Part shown: one piece after another, positions 10,858 through 24,200 of the stretch | Numbering within the stretch: position 1 is the stretch's first letter | How the letters are laid out: every line of letters begins with the position of its first letter | Assembly (NCBI GenBank): GCA_030407085.1 | Contig: CM059585.1 | Location: 116,549,501 to 116,613,500, forward strand | DNA from: Trichopria drosophilae | Taxonomy: Eukaryota; Arthropoda; Insecta; Hymenoptera; Diapriidae | DNA length: 64,000 nucleotides | Direction: 5' to 3' | The notes under the pieces: model-generated | Seen by the model: only the letters and a program-made list of their open reading frames with translations | Database searches by the model: none | What the model was told of the DNA's origin: nothing | Program-made: the position numbers and the translations under genes

Positions 10858-13800
10858 TAACGAGCGTTAATAATCGATTATCTCCCTTAAAATTGCCGGT
10901 ATACAAGCAAAGTCGCAAGTTGTAAGGATAAAACACTTACGTTGTTGATTTTACAAAACTAATTTCTGCATTTATTGACAACTAACCTATCTAACTAAGT
11001 ATATTCGATTCTTTCGAATTTCAATGCAGGGTGCCATTTTAAAACCATCATCTTTGAAACATGCGTTTATTGAAAAAACCTTGCCGATGACTATCATAAA
11101 ATGTGATGATTATTTTAAGGTCATGACCAGATTTTTTAATAGAACCTACATTTTTTACTGTAGATTTAGATTCAGAGAAATATACACCACTTTTATCCTC
11201 AAGCCTTTGCGTTTAGCTTCACAGGTTGCGCTGTAATTGAAAAAAATGTTAGTTTTCTCTAAAGAAACTAAAATGTCTCCAGATCTATGCAAAGTAGTTG
11301 ACAAAGTGACCACTGGTTGATCCATTGTTGTAATGATAAAGTATTATTCCGAAGATATTCGGATGATAGTTTTTAAATGAGACACCTTGTATCATAAAAA
11401 CACTATGGGGAAAAATTAGCATCCTCCACGTACAAAAAATATGGAAACCAATATAAGATAAAAATGGTTCCAATAGAATCATAGACTGCATGCAGATGTG
11501 AAGAAACACTTGACACGCTTGATGCATATCTTATGCGTGGCAAGTACAGAATTACCGCAACTCGGCTCGGTCGATAGCGACTAATTGTTATTATAAACTT
11601 ACAGTATAGGTTTAATCATAATAGCTTCGGGCTAATTGGATAGATAATTAAGGGCAAAGGTAATTACAGGGGTATACATTGCGCATAGCTTGGTCGCTAT
11701 CCGTACTACACGTTGATTATAGTAGTCGATATGGCTTTGGGCTACGACGCGTTTATGAGCTATGCCGATGCGCCGACGGCTGCCCGTCGAAAATTTACTC
11801 GCATCTACCTGCATGACTCATCTGCTTCGTTTCTAATGGTGGAATCGTCCGAGGCACTGATGAAATTATCCAGCGAATTCGCGTCACCCAATCTGCCAAT
11901 ACTAAAATCAGTTTTCTCGCCAATAAACAGCAATCATAAATAAAAGCATTTCCAAATTTCAATCAGCTATAGAAATATTCTTTTTGATACGTGGTGACGA
12001 ACTGTATGATGATACATCATACTGTGTTGATAATTCGCTGGCACCTAACGGCTTTTCAAGTAGGAGAATCGGAATCCTTTTTGCCGCAGCTAAAAACAGG
12101 AACGCTAACCGAAGGGGCAAACTGAAGGACGTTGAACGAAAAGGCAACCTACGGGACGGCACAAAAGGACAGAGACAGGAGGCGACGTGGAATCTGGAGA
12201 AGTATCGCGGGATTTGCGAGAAGGGCCTTGATTATTTGTATTTCGTGAGTTGAGCACTCCAGTGCGGCCAACGCGCAGTCACAATGGGAGGGCGGGTGGC
12301 ATAATGACGAGTCGCGCGAAATACAAACGAATATACCACGAAGTGACACCTTTCAATGACTCTTGTTCGCTTGCCTATCGCTGGGCTCGGTGTAGGTACT
12401 TCTGCAATAATAGCAATGCGATGAGCCCCTTGTTTTTAATGAGAAATCACGGTCCGAAGAGTTAGCGATTCACTGTGCTTTTTGTTTTTTCCTCTAGCGC
12501 ACAGAGACTATTGTTGTTACTATAGGTTTTGTGTTTGTTCGACGTGTAAAAATTATGCTTTGGTACAATCGAATCAATTTTCAAAATGACAACATCTTCA
12601 ATTTCTCTGTGGAATTATAACCATGACAAGAGGGTGATGTGCACCAAATTAACAAATCAGATGTTTGTAAGCAAAACAGGCACATGTTGTGATTCCTCTC
12701 GGCAGACAATGCCGTGCTCTTCGCAGGATATGATGGCGGATAACTGCTGGGGACCAATAAATAAAGCCCGCCGAAGAAATACGAGCGATCATTAAGTTAT
12801 GACCGTGCTTCCGTTAGTTTCTCCAGCTCGACCTGGCTATGTATCATTCGTGAGTTTTCCCACGGGAAAAACGCTTGCAAGCGAGTTCGCTCCTCCCGGT
12901 CCTCGCTCTTGTTTCTGGACTTTATCATTGCGCGTGCTGTACAATGCTGTACAAAAAAGTTCAAATTGCTAATCGATTTTACACACATACGTTTATTTAC
13001 GTGGTCCTACAACTTGCTTTTCCGATTATGCGATATGGAACAATGCTTCGTGCATTATTAACTTTATATATTATTTTGTGTTATTTTGGTAATTACCTCA
13101 TAATCTATTTATTACATGCATTACTCACATGAACATAAAAATAATAAGAAAGTCTTTTTTATTGGAGTATTTTGATACCTTTCGAAAGTTTGAAAAAGGT
13201 TGTGTATTCAAACGATCGTTATCAAGAGAGACAACAATTTCAAGGATTTCACCTTCTACAGCTTAATGTGAGCAACAGAAAGCAAGAAGAAGTAGAATCG
13301 TATCTCAGCCGCTGAAAATAAGAATAAAAGCTTTCGAAAGCCTCCGGTAGGAAAAGCTTCGGAAAGAGAGAGTGCTTTTCGGAAAGAGGGTTCGGAAAGC
13401 AGATAGAGCGGGAAAAGGATAAAGATACGATTGGGTAGTTAGTAAGAGAGACAATAGAGGTACCGAGGTAAAGGAAAGAACAGTCAGCAAGCAACGCGAG
13501 TTCTCGTTGCTCTAGAAAGAAAGACGAAGAGGATCACCAAATGGGACGAGGATAGAGATTGTTTCGCAAACAGTTAGGAGGATAAAGTGGTATCGGAACG
13601 AGACGATCGTCGAACAGATGCCGGGCCATAAAACAACCTCCTCTTCTCGCACCGTATCGTTATCCCTACTCGTGAAAAGGCTAACTAGCGTTTCTCCTAA
13701 TGGGCCAAGACAAACTGCTTTTCGGTTCATACGATGTTTAGGTACGAAGATTTCTTACGTTCGTGATGCTCGAATGAAAAGAACTGCCCAAACAATGATC

Positions 13801-14204
13801 TTAAAGATTTAGTCAAACTTTTGCAATTTTTTTAGAAATCGAAATATTACTGAACGCTGATTACAGGCTGTTTCCATATTGACTCGCACTTTCTCCCTTG
13901 CTCCCTGGCGTTCGAATGAAATATGTCAGAGGAACACGCGTCCACTAGATGGTGGGCTGAATATATGAATAACATTGTAGATGCTAACAACCGCAGCATA
14001 TTGAATGTCTACAGACATTCATGGCTCAACCCCTCATCCTTGATTACGAGAATCTGTAACTTCGTTAACGATGACGTCTACTAGTGATGCCTTTCCTGCC
14101 CTCTGTCATTCAACTTACTCAGTTTGCATCAATACATTGATGATGTCATAAGTGGTAAATTTAGAGATAAACTCTCAAAAAGGGAGCTCCCTAAATTTTG
14201 ATTA
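10858..14204. other. Non-coding tract, AT-rich to GC-richer
   Basis: From about 11700 the composition becomes GC-richer with frequent CpG, but no frame has splice signals, conserved motifs or a recognisable product. A fragment near 11373-11395 (AAATGAGACACCTTGTATC) resembles the terminus of a common arthropod repeat that begins with an inverse of GGGTGTCCC; this is an unverified impression. A strongly purine-rich stretch (GGAAAG and GAGAG units) lies at about 13260-13520. Short ORFs here are chance products of the CpG-rich composition. Confidence 0.55.
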
Positions 14205-14866
14205 CGCCTCACTGTTGTTCGAAAGCTGCGGGTTATTTCCGACCTAATTGTATGCGTAGAATTCAAACTCGAAGTCAGAATTGATCCCTCACGTCAGGTT
14301 TTTGAGATGTTTGAGGTCATGTACAGGACGCAACAAAAAATGAGGTTTTATTCGATCACCTAAGATTTTTTCTTACAATGTTACAACCATTTTGAAATTA
14401 CGAGATATATTCTATTAACGTTATCAAAAAAACAGTCACAATACTCAAACGTAATTTTAGTTATTAGTATCCATATTTTATGTAGTTGTTTATATTTATA
14501 TAGGTTTCATGACATTGAATTTGACCTTGAACTTGTTCTCCGAGGGCATTTCAAGGTAAATTTGTTAACATGTACATCGTAATTTCAAATTGGCGTATCT
14601 TGGTGAAGAAAAGTCGTAATGGAATGTTGCGCATCCCATATTAAAGAAAAAAAGTAGTATGATATGATCCGACGAAAGGAAAAACTCCTAAAAATGTTGT
14701 GTCTTCTGTACACTACCTCAAAAATAGCAAAAAAGCGTGTTTATCGAGTAAATAACCTCAAATATCTCAAAATCCTGACGTGATGGGCCACTTCTAACTT
14801 CGGATTCTGATTCTACCCACAAAATTACATTGGAAATGACCTATAGCTTCCCAACAACAAAACCAT
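14205..14866. repeat. Degenerate foldback element, about 660 bp
   Basis: The left arm has GTTGTTCGAAAGCTGCGGGT, then TAGAATTC, CTCACGTCAGGTTTTTGAGA and TTTGAGGTCAT. The inverse of the right arm has GTTGTTGGGAAGCTATAGGT, then TAGAATC, ATCACGTCAGGATTTTGAGA and TTTGAGGTTAT. A further inner pair is TTTTGAAATTACGA (about 14391) against its inverse (about 14580). This is a non-coding, aged inverted-repeat element. A related single arm occurs near 21108-21180. Confidence 0.65.
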
Positions 14867-17800
14867 CTTGACCTGTGGCCTATGATTAGGTATTGATGCT
14901 CAGAATTCAAGTAACATAGTAAACATTGTCATAAATGGGATTCAGACTTTCGGTTCGAAGTCAATAAATGGATAAAGTGAATATCTATGAATCCTTTAAA
15001 AGATGTTAATTATTGATTTGCGGAGGCTATGGAAGAGTTGGGAAAGAAGCGTTCAGCTTAGGTACGATACGAGTCAGGCAAGCATAACTATTCTTTTTTG
15101 CATTATCCGTGAAATACGTCCCAGTTAGCAATAAATAAACGTACGTCGTAGAGGGACTCGGCGATAATACGTGATCCCCTTGTGTTGAATACTTAATACT
15201 AAGTACTCGGTGTATCTGCATATACACTCTTGCGGTCTCTTTCCGTATCGTCCCGCCATCGCTCCCGCATACTTCGCCTGTATCCGTTCTTCCACGGGTA
15301 ACGGGTAAGCCCGCGATTATCCGTGTGCGCATAAACGTCTACGTGTGTGCGCGAGTTCCTCAGTACGGCGAGAGAGTAAACGAGTCAGAGGAGGAGAAAC
15401 ACGAGCATACGTAATACGGGAAGCGGAGGGAGCTACTATTGAGTCGCAACACAATAAAATAACACGAAATGCTTGCCGTGGAGGAGGGATGTGAAGATGG
15501 GGTGGAAAAGAATAGAACAGGCTGAGCCAAGTGGGTAGGAGAGGGATGGGCGCTCTCCGAATCGGCAAAACGGGAGGTGGGAATCCGTTGGAGCAAGTGG
15601 AGGAGGAGGACGTGGGCTCCAACCGGTGCGTCTGTGTATGCATTATGCACGAAGATAATGCTCTCGGATACTTTGTCTATATGGGGATAACGCGGGAATC
15701 TACCCCTTCCCCTCTTTTCGCGTTTTCATCCTTCCGGAAAGAGCGTCCGCGCGTATGACTCTTTCGCTGCTGTTTGAGGCAGAATACCTCCTTCAATGAA
15801 ATCGTACCCGTGTTTAAATTTAGACCCTCTATTGAACCTGATAAGTCGAATGGATTCTTCTTAAACTTTAAGGATATTAATCCAGTCAAAGTATATTTTG
15901 GGTAATTTCGAATGAAAGGAAATTTCACTGCAAGCCACTGCAAAAGGCCTTTTTGATAAATGTAGAAAAAGTTTTACTTAGTTTTACTATTCAGCCGACC
16001 GCTAGCTCCTAACATTGTTTAGAAAATATCAGTGATGAAAGTTGAAGCGTTGTGGCGAATACCCCGCACCGTTTGTACCTAAATTCCGTGTTTTGTGAAT
16101 TTCAAGCAACGAGTTTGGAGAGGTCTCGTAACTATCCATGCCCATGTTTGAACGTGGGTACATCCATCGTACAGTGATGTCAGTATCAGCGCACTGCGAG
16201 CGGCCTAACCTATATTCTGAATAAAACGGCGGCGGCTGCATAGAGGATCAGAGGCGTGATGAAAAACAAACAGCGGTTTTGGTTTGCTGTTTGATCTTCG
16301 GCTAGTGCATTCATACAGAAGTCGACTCGACGTTGTATTATCTAACAGATGCATGGGCTTGCATACTTACCGGCCTGTAGGAAAATATCTACATGGCATA
16401 CATAAGGGAGTTGCGAATGTGGATGCATTTCAACATATTTTCAATTTGAGCACTGAATTTGTATTTCGTAATTATCATTTCGCAAATGTCATTATTTATG
16501 CAAATTTTGACCGAAATTTTTAATATACAGAAATTGCACCGAATAGATTTTGAATACACACGAGAGATATTTACTGGTTATGTATGCTTTACAGTTTCTG
16601 ACAGCACGGCATTCGAGAATAGCCTTTATGCCCTGTGCAGCTTGCATCACCTTTCATCTTTGACTCGCGACGATGCACCCGAACCAGCAACGAGAGCTCG
16701 AACGTTCTATGGAACTGGAAGCAAGACTTTCCATTCATCGTCTTCCTTCGATTATCCTCCTCGATGATTTCCACCGCGACATTTAATTATAAAGTTTCTC
16801 CCTACTCGCGGGAATCATTCTGAATTACGAGTATCCTGAGGGAGCATCGAACCTCTAGAAATTCAACGTGAAAAGATGTCGCGATCTTCGTACCGCGTCG
16901 CATAATTTGCCGCAAAAGTATTGCCACCATGATATCATCGATAGATACCGTATTCGTAAGGAAACAGAGGTATTTTTTTTAGCGGGATTGAATCAGTCTT
17001 AGTTCAGCGTGGCTGTAAGTTCTATTTTACTATACTGAACAACCCTTTATTAAATTATAAAAAAAAATGTAGCAAAATACGATCAACATTTAAAGAGATT
17101 GGACAAGACTATCCCAGTGTTGGGATTTCAAGTGGTTCAGGGATCCTCGCGAACGCTTCGAGGCATAGAGGAATCCGCGCAGTCGATACAGAGAATGGTA
17201 GTGTATCGTTGCGCCCCCTGATTTCAAGTCCCGCGTACGCCGCTTTTTGTGTATGCACATGCCACATCCTTCTCTCACCCCCATCGCCTCTTCTAGCTTC
17301 GTCTCTTCGAGCGACTGAAGCCTCCTTCAGGCCTTCCTTTTCAGTGTTGCCTTATTGAATGTCCCACAAGTGGAAAATTAGTTCAAACTCCTGAAAGGAG
17401 CTCACCAATACGACGATATCCTGTCGCGTTCTTCCACCGTCTTCGTTTCTCTACTGACGACGCCGTTACAAAGCCAGGGGAGTGAGGGAAGTGGTATGTA
17501 CGCTTACCCTGTGATTTGAGTTATCGCATTCAATGCAATTTCCCGTTGATCAAAATCTGATGCTCCTTGCGACTCCTGGTATGAAAGATAAGGAGGGCGC
17601 AAATTGGTTCAACATATAAGGGCTGCCCTCGTTGAAACGATAGTAAGTCGATCTTATTAATTTCTCAAAGATGTTACAAATGTTGCCAATTTTTAAAATG
17701 GCTCTATTTCGAAAAAAATTCTCTTAGTTTCGGCTCTAGCTTGATTAATGAGCCGACGTCTTGACGTGACATTTTCATTTCGAATAAAGCACCAAGAATA

Positions 17801-19290
17801 ATAGAACCGAGTTCCGCAGACAAGATTTCCCGTCAGTATTTTTTAGTTTCCACCGGAGACAAGGAAGACACCACGTTTGACGTCTCCATGCATCATCCGT
17901 CGCTTTCCATCATGCGGCTCGCTGATATTACAGACAGTAAGTCGCAACGAACGAATGTGGCATAAATGTATTCAAACTGCCGTCTTGCCTCTACTTACTT
18001 TCAAGCACGTACGGAGATGCGAAATAAAACCTCGCGATGCGAAGTTCGCCCCGCGATCATTTGTCAAATAGACACCATCTTGCGTAAATTGCCGCTTCCG
18101 CCCCAGCCTATTCCCAGTTCAGTTTCAAACACATTCGAGATACCTCACTTGCTGAGCTCTATTGGCTTCTATTCAAGCTTGAAAATCGAATGGTGTAATT
18201 TCTAAGAATATCTATCGGCTGTTCTCTCTCAATTCCCAAAAAGGTCCGATGCTCAAAAAAAATGGAATATGTAGATATAATGACACAAATTATAATTTTA
18301 AAAAGCTACGAAGATTTAAGTTCTAAATTTTCAACAAATTAATTTTGACATTCCCAAAAATACTTATGTCGCGCAATTTCGCGATTCCTACAGGGAGGAA
18401 TAGCGCGTGACTGCTTTATTCCTATTTTTTTCCCTTTCGTCATTCTTTTCCGTCGTTCTCGCATACTCGACGGTACAAACAGGAACGTTTGATCGTCAAG
18501 TTAAGAAGTGAATAATATTAATTAAAACGTCCTTTTGCGGCAAAGGTCGCCTCCCTCTCATCCACCTGGTCTTTTCGCAGCCCCTCTCTTCTTCTCTTTC
18601 TCTCTCTCTATGGTTTGTTTCTTACGCAGCTGTAGCTCTTGACTTGCGGCTGCCTTGTCGTCGTATTTATTCCTTCGCTTTTTTCCCATTTACGCTCGCG
18701 AAGTCTGAGGACCCGTAAGTAAGCATCCACCTTATTTACACTCCTACCTTTATTTTAAATAGAGAGTCACGATTGGTCGTCATATCGCACCGACCCCTTT
18801 ATTTTTCTTTGAGGTCGCACCGAGGTTAAAACTTCAAAATGCATTCAAATACGAATATTTTAATGTATCTCAAAAGTGGATATGAGATGAAAATGAGATT
18901 TTTGTTATATCTTATATGCAGAAATGTATTACTGATGTAAATAAAGGATGATGCTCGCGATTATTAGTAATTTCCTTCCTCAAGATGACACCTCTAAAAC
19001 AGATAAATTTGGTTAGAGTACAATGTTAACTAACACCCGAATGTCAATGCGATTACTTTATAGCCCGGAAAATTTAAAACATCATTGTTGAAGACACGTA
19101 TTATAGTAATAAGAATGTAGTAACAGTCTGCGCCTACTACAAAAAAAGGAGATCATTTACGTTAGGTAGATAACATAACTGAAATTGAATTCGGTTATTT
19201 TATAATAACAGCCAATACCAAATAGCGAATTCAGTTTATTCTATCACTTGCGAAAAATTCAGAAACTTAAACGATAATGGTTCCCATCTT
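14867..19290. other. Non-coding tract with GC-richer islands
   Basis: About 15000-18750 is GC-richer with abundant CpG and several purine- or pyrimidine-rich runs (about 15480-15620 and 18540-18610). I found no coding exon, tRNA or tandem array. Overlapping ORFs on both strands at 15300-15760 are compositional artefacts. From about 18760 the sequence is AT-rich again. Confidence 0.55.
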
Positions 19291-19917
19291 CTGTAAAAAA
19301 AACACAACGCGGACTATTTCTATTCAGATTATAGTAAATACAATACGATGAGGACTATTACTATTTAGATAACTGCAAACAAAATACGATACGGATTATT
19401 ACTACTTAGATTAATATAATGAAAACATATTACAGATTATTACTGAATAGATAACTGCAAACAAAACACGGTTCAGACTATTAATATTTATATTAGTGTA
19501 AACCAAACACGTTGCGGACTATTGTATCTTAGATTACTGAAAACAAAATACGGTGCGGACTATTACCACTTATTTTACTGTAAACGAAACGCGATACCGA
19601 TTATTAGTATTTTGTTGAATTTATAGAAAACACGGTGTCGACTATTACATCTTTGGTTACTGCCAGCAAAACACGATGCCGACTATTACTACTCAGATTA
19701 CTGTAAACAATACAGAGTGCAGACCATGACTACTTAGATTACTGTAAACAAAACATATTACGGACTATTACTGTTTATATTATTGTAAACAAAACTGAGT
19801 GCAGCCTATTAGTAATTGGATTACGATTAACAAAACATTACGCCGAATGTTACTATTATTTAGATTACGGTAAATAAAACACATTGTAGACGATTAATAC
19901 TTGCATTACGGCATATA
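19291..19917 (+). repeat. 41-bp minisatellite, about 15 diverged copies
   Basis: From 19310 the sequence repeats every 41 bases for at least thirteen successive units. The consensus begins CGGACTATTACTACTTAGAT and continues TACTGTAAACAAAACACGATG. Each unit differs from the consensus at several positions, and one late unit (about 19843) is three bases longer. A partial unit lies at 19291-19309 and the last copy fades by about 19917. The constant 41-bp register with high divergence indicates an old array kept free of indels. It has no coding potential in a consistent frame. Confidence 0.93.
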
Positions 19918-20049
19918 GCGCAACTTTAGAACAATTTTTGTAAATTTCTTAACCGAATTGATAGATTTTGAAGGTTCTATATTGAAGATAAATGTCACCT
20001 ATACTCGTGAATAGCATTCCTTAGAGTTTGGACAAGATTTTGTCCATAA

Positions 20050-20390
20050 ATCGGCTTCGAGGCCCACGCGGTAATGCACTGGACTATGAAGTCGTAGGTC
20101 GTGAGTTCGATCCCAGCTCGGTGACCTATTTTATTGATTTCGTTTTCAAGCAGCAGCTCGTTGTTTACCTTTCGAAAATATTGTTTATCTGGTGAAAATC
20201 ACTCGTAACCGCTGCTGTAGTTGATGTATGTTTCTGCAGTTTCTACATTTCATACACAAATGTGAAGTATGACGTCATCTTAAGTCGATCTGCAGCTCTC
20301 GCAAATCTTACGATTAATTATATGGAAAAAATTCAGTAAAAAGAATATTTCGCCCGTTAAATAATAAAATAAAATAAAATAAATATTTTA
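20050..20390 (+). repeat. tRNA-derived SINE candidate
   Basis: About 20057-20127 resembles a tRNA gene. An A-box-like stretch (CGCGGTAATGCACTGG) is followed by an anticodon-arm-like hairpin (GGACTATGAAGTC) and a good B box (GAGTTCGATCCCAGC). A non-tRNA body follows. It ends in an A-rich repeated tail of TAAAA units at about 20362-20386, the layout of a SINE transcribed by RNA polymerase III. The D arm and anticodon stem are imperfect, so it is not a functional tRNA. A target duplication could not be settled. Confidence 0.6.
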
Positions 20391-20899
20391 AATGCTTCTG
20401 AAAAGTTTTCACGGCAGAAATTCTTAAACAGTCAAATGTCTTTTTAGTAATTATTTATATTTAAAAAATCAACATCCACGTTAAAACTTCAGGAAATGTA
20501 ATTGATATGTGAAAGCAAATTTTCAAGATAGAAATAACACGGTGTTCAGATATAAATTAAATGAAATTCTGAATATAAATTGGGAATAATAAAAAATGCT
20601 TTCAACATGATATTACACTTGAATTTATTTTTTCGCTCTCATTAATTCTGCACTGCACGTACATTACGTACATCCAATGAAACGAATGAAAAGCCTTATA
20701 TTTTAACCTTTGTAAAGTTTTATTTATGCAGTGAACTGTTGGTGCGGAGTCGGTATATCATCTGATGTTTATCTTGGCTATAGATAAAGCTAATACCGCG
20801 GATAAAGTATGAGTAAAATAAAAACGTTACAATGATTTTTAGAGTTGATGTGGGTTAATGAAAAATTGAATCCTGCAAATACAAGGAATTTTAATTGTT
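20391..20899. other. AT-rich non-coding DNA, nothing recognised
   Basis: No gene, tandem repeat or inverted repeat was recognised here. Confidence 0.55.
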
Positions 20900-21230
20900 A
20901 TGACCAATGAGCAGAACTTCAAAAACCATCGTAACTCCTCCAAAAATAATCATAGAGGCAATTTCAAAAATGCATTTGGAAGGTCTTTTCTTATTCTTTT
21001 TAATGCCTCTGAAGAATTTTTGAAATAAAATTTGCGGTTAACGGAAATTAGCCGTAAATATTGCCAAAAACGGCATTTTTTGCCCATTTAACCCTAAATT
21101 ATACCAAATCCTGACTTGGTAGGCAAATTTGGAGGTCGGATTCGTTTTTAGCACCCAAATATCCATAAGAATCAACTAGTGTAGTTGTCTCATCTGGACT
21201 CCCTCCTTTTTTTTTGTGGCCCCGTGTATC
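20900..21230 (+). repeat. Relic related to the 14205-14866 foldback
   Basis: The block at 21108-21180 (AAATCCTGACTTGGTAGGC, then GGTCGGATTC, then CACCCAAAT) follows the same order as the right arm of the foldback at 14765-14825 (AAATCCTGACGTGATGGGCC, CTTCGGATTC, CTACCCACAAA). It ends in a long T run and GGCCCCGTGTA, which may be the true terminus of the family. The left part is too eroded to define. It is a non-coding transposon remnant. Confidence 0.45.
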
Positions 21231-24200
21231 GTTTCATTCAAAAATATTTTATTGCTTAGTGGCGCTACTTTGAACTATTCGCCTTTAAGGGGTGGAGTGA
21301 GGTTAAAATAAGACAAATCTCAGTCGGTGATTCGTGAATGTAGGTTCACGACAGGAAGGAATTAATAAAAAAAAGTCAGATTATGAATGAAAAGGACAAA
21401 AATTACAGTCGGATTGCGCACGCGCGCGTGTGCGACAATGAGACGGTGGGCGATAGAACTGCGGAAAAAGAAGCGAGAAAGTGGACCGACCGTTACCAAA
21501 GAGCAATAGGAGTTGGTCGGGGAGAGAAACAGAACATAAAAGGAACACACAGTAGGTATTAATATTTAGCATCTCTGAAGCCGTACGGCCGCATTCAGGC
21601 AACCCTGGATTCCCATTTGCCACCCCGCCACCCACGCCACGCGTATCCGCCTGCTCTCTTTACCGTAAAATATGTAAATCTAACCAATATTTCTAAAGAT
21701 AGGGCAGCTCTCCGTACGCGAGGCTCTTTTATAACAGGCCAGAACGCGAAACCTGCGGATACTGCAGTGTTTTATCGGTCTTGCCGTCCCTCTCTACGCG
21801 TCTGTTACTACTGAAGACACGGTAAGCGTACGTGTTTCTGGAGGTCTTGGAGAAACCAACGAAAGGCACACGCTCTTTCTCTGTCTTTTCCATTTTATTC
21901 CCTCCATTTTATTGTTTAAACGGGAATGAATATAGTCAGTGAATATTTTGTTCTTCGCCACTTACATAATATAGAAAGCTCACGGTTATGCAGCACATGC
22001 ATATCGTGTAAGAGAATTGTGATATGAAATGACGAAAATTATCTTTTGGTACCTACAATTACGATTACACTCCACTTTCTTGAATTCTCGCGACATCATA
22101 GTTCAGCTAACCAAACCATTGCGGTCTCTGGTAAAGGCTCGAGAAATAAATAATCCCGCCTTCGCCCGGTAATTTCTATACAACGTAGAATGTTTTTAAT
22201 TAAGACTCGCCTTCATTAATTATTCTAGCACATTTTGTGGCACTGGAAACACAGACAAGGGTAAATCCCAGACCCGACTCCTCGTTCACATGTGACTTGG
22301 CCCACAAAAGCGCATCAGTAATTATGATGTAAAGTTAATAGGAGAAATTACTCAGCGTCAAAGCAGCCTCCTGGCTCGCGTCAACGAGCACAAATTACAA
22401 ACCCCTCGGTCTGTCGGCGGGGCTGCGGGCCGCGCCGTGTCGCACGAAACCACCTCGATGAATGCTCAGCAATTTAGAATCATTCCGCAAAATGCCCGAA
22501 GATCGAATGATAAGACTCTTCCGATATTCCTTCTTCATTGTGCCATACCTAAGTTAACGTATGATATTCTAGAGATCTGTTCATCACAGGCCAAATGATC
22601 AGGCATTAACTTAATTTAAAAAATCACTTTACCTAACTTATGGAATCATACCTGCGAGAGAATGATTTTAACATGTTACAGATATCTTGGGGAGAAACTG
22701 CTGCATTTGTAAAATTTAGTGAAGCATTTTCTAACCAACTAATCTAATAAGAACTTGAATGCAACAACTTTCAAGACAAAATCCAGTCCAGACGAGCTAT
22801 ACGCAGTTCATAATGAACATTATTATCTTGACAAATGAAAACCGAGGTTAAGGTACGTTTCCTTGCAAGTCGACTAAATATTGGTTTACCGAGTAATCAA
22901 GGGCGAATTTGTTAATAACTAAGAACTTTGAAGCATTAGAAATCTTGGAAACGACATCAACAAGGTGGTTACCAGAGCTGCTTACGTACGTAAATTGTGA
23001 ATTCTACTACTCATTACAGTTCATTGTGTTTTCTACAGACAAGTTAAAAAGTCTTCTTAGCGCGTTCGACGGGGGACGAGGGTTAACTTGTAAGAGGAGA
23101 CTATTACGCAGACGCAATTCGAAATGAGAGAACGTATGCCACATTTATTAAAGAGATTACCTCCCAAGATTGGTGTTTTGCGCATGGCTACGTCCTTGCT
23201 TACAACTGTTTCTGCCTGCCGAACGAATATCCCTCTCTCTCTTTCTTTCTTGTTTCTCTGTACGAATTGCCATACCCTTAAACGCCCCTCCCCTCCCACT
23301 GACATCTCCATCTCTCTTTTCTCCGTCATCATTATTATGTCGGCGTCGGCGTCACCGTCGAGCTGCAGCAGGCATTCGAATTACGGCGTCGTTTATATTC
23401 AATTTGTTTCTAGAAATTACAATTTGTCGCGAATTGGCGCGGAACAGGAAACGGACGGCGAGAGGAATCGTTCTTCTCTTACTCTCTCTGACTAGTTTCA
23501 CCTCTCTTTCCCCTGTGCCTCTGTTGCACGGTTTTCTACCTCTTCGATAATCGCCGCCAGCTGACGACGGGATTTACCAGATTTAACAATTATTAACCCT
23601 CTGAGCTGTTTGGGCGCTTTTCGACTCGAAGCGTCGGGAGAGATAAGTCTGCATTCCGTTGTTTCCAATTTTTAAGAAATTCTCCTCCGCCAAACAGTTT
23701 CACCAAATTTCTCAACAACGATCGGGGGGGTGTAATTAGTAACGGTGTTTTGATTGAAAAAGGTAATCTGTTTTACCCAGAGACTATTAAATAAGAGTTA
23801 ACTTCAATTTTGTAGCGGAATATCTGCAAAGTATTAATATTTAGGGAAGGTGTAGAACGGGTAAGTATAACTAATGTCTGGCGCCATTGTTTCGCGTTAA
23901 ATCAAAAGCTGTCAAATACTATTGTACGATTGTGAAATCTCGACACGATTGTACACGGGCGAAACTAGGATGTAGTAATACTCGACACATATGAATTCTG
24001 CAACCGGTGAATCGGTATAATATGGACTGACGTATCTAAACACATAGAACCATGTTTGGTTACGTATTTACTCAGTGTTGGATACCCGAAGCACAATACG
24101 TAGGAATAATCAAATGTATAGGATGCTAAGAGCCGGGAGGGAGAAAGTTATTTTTGCGATATGATTGTGTTTGGAATTGCCGAATTATGTCATGAATCAT

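Noticed and set aside
11373..11395. AAATGAGACACCTTGTATC, similar to a common arthropod transposon end
   Set aside because: A single short match without a partner terminus; too weak for a feature.
16362..16382. CATACTTACCGGCCTGTAG, which resembles the start of U1 snRNA
   Set aside because: The match stops after the first ten or so bases, and no Sm site or stem-loops follow.
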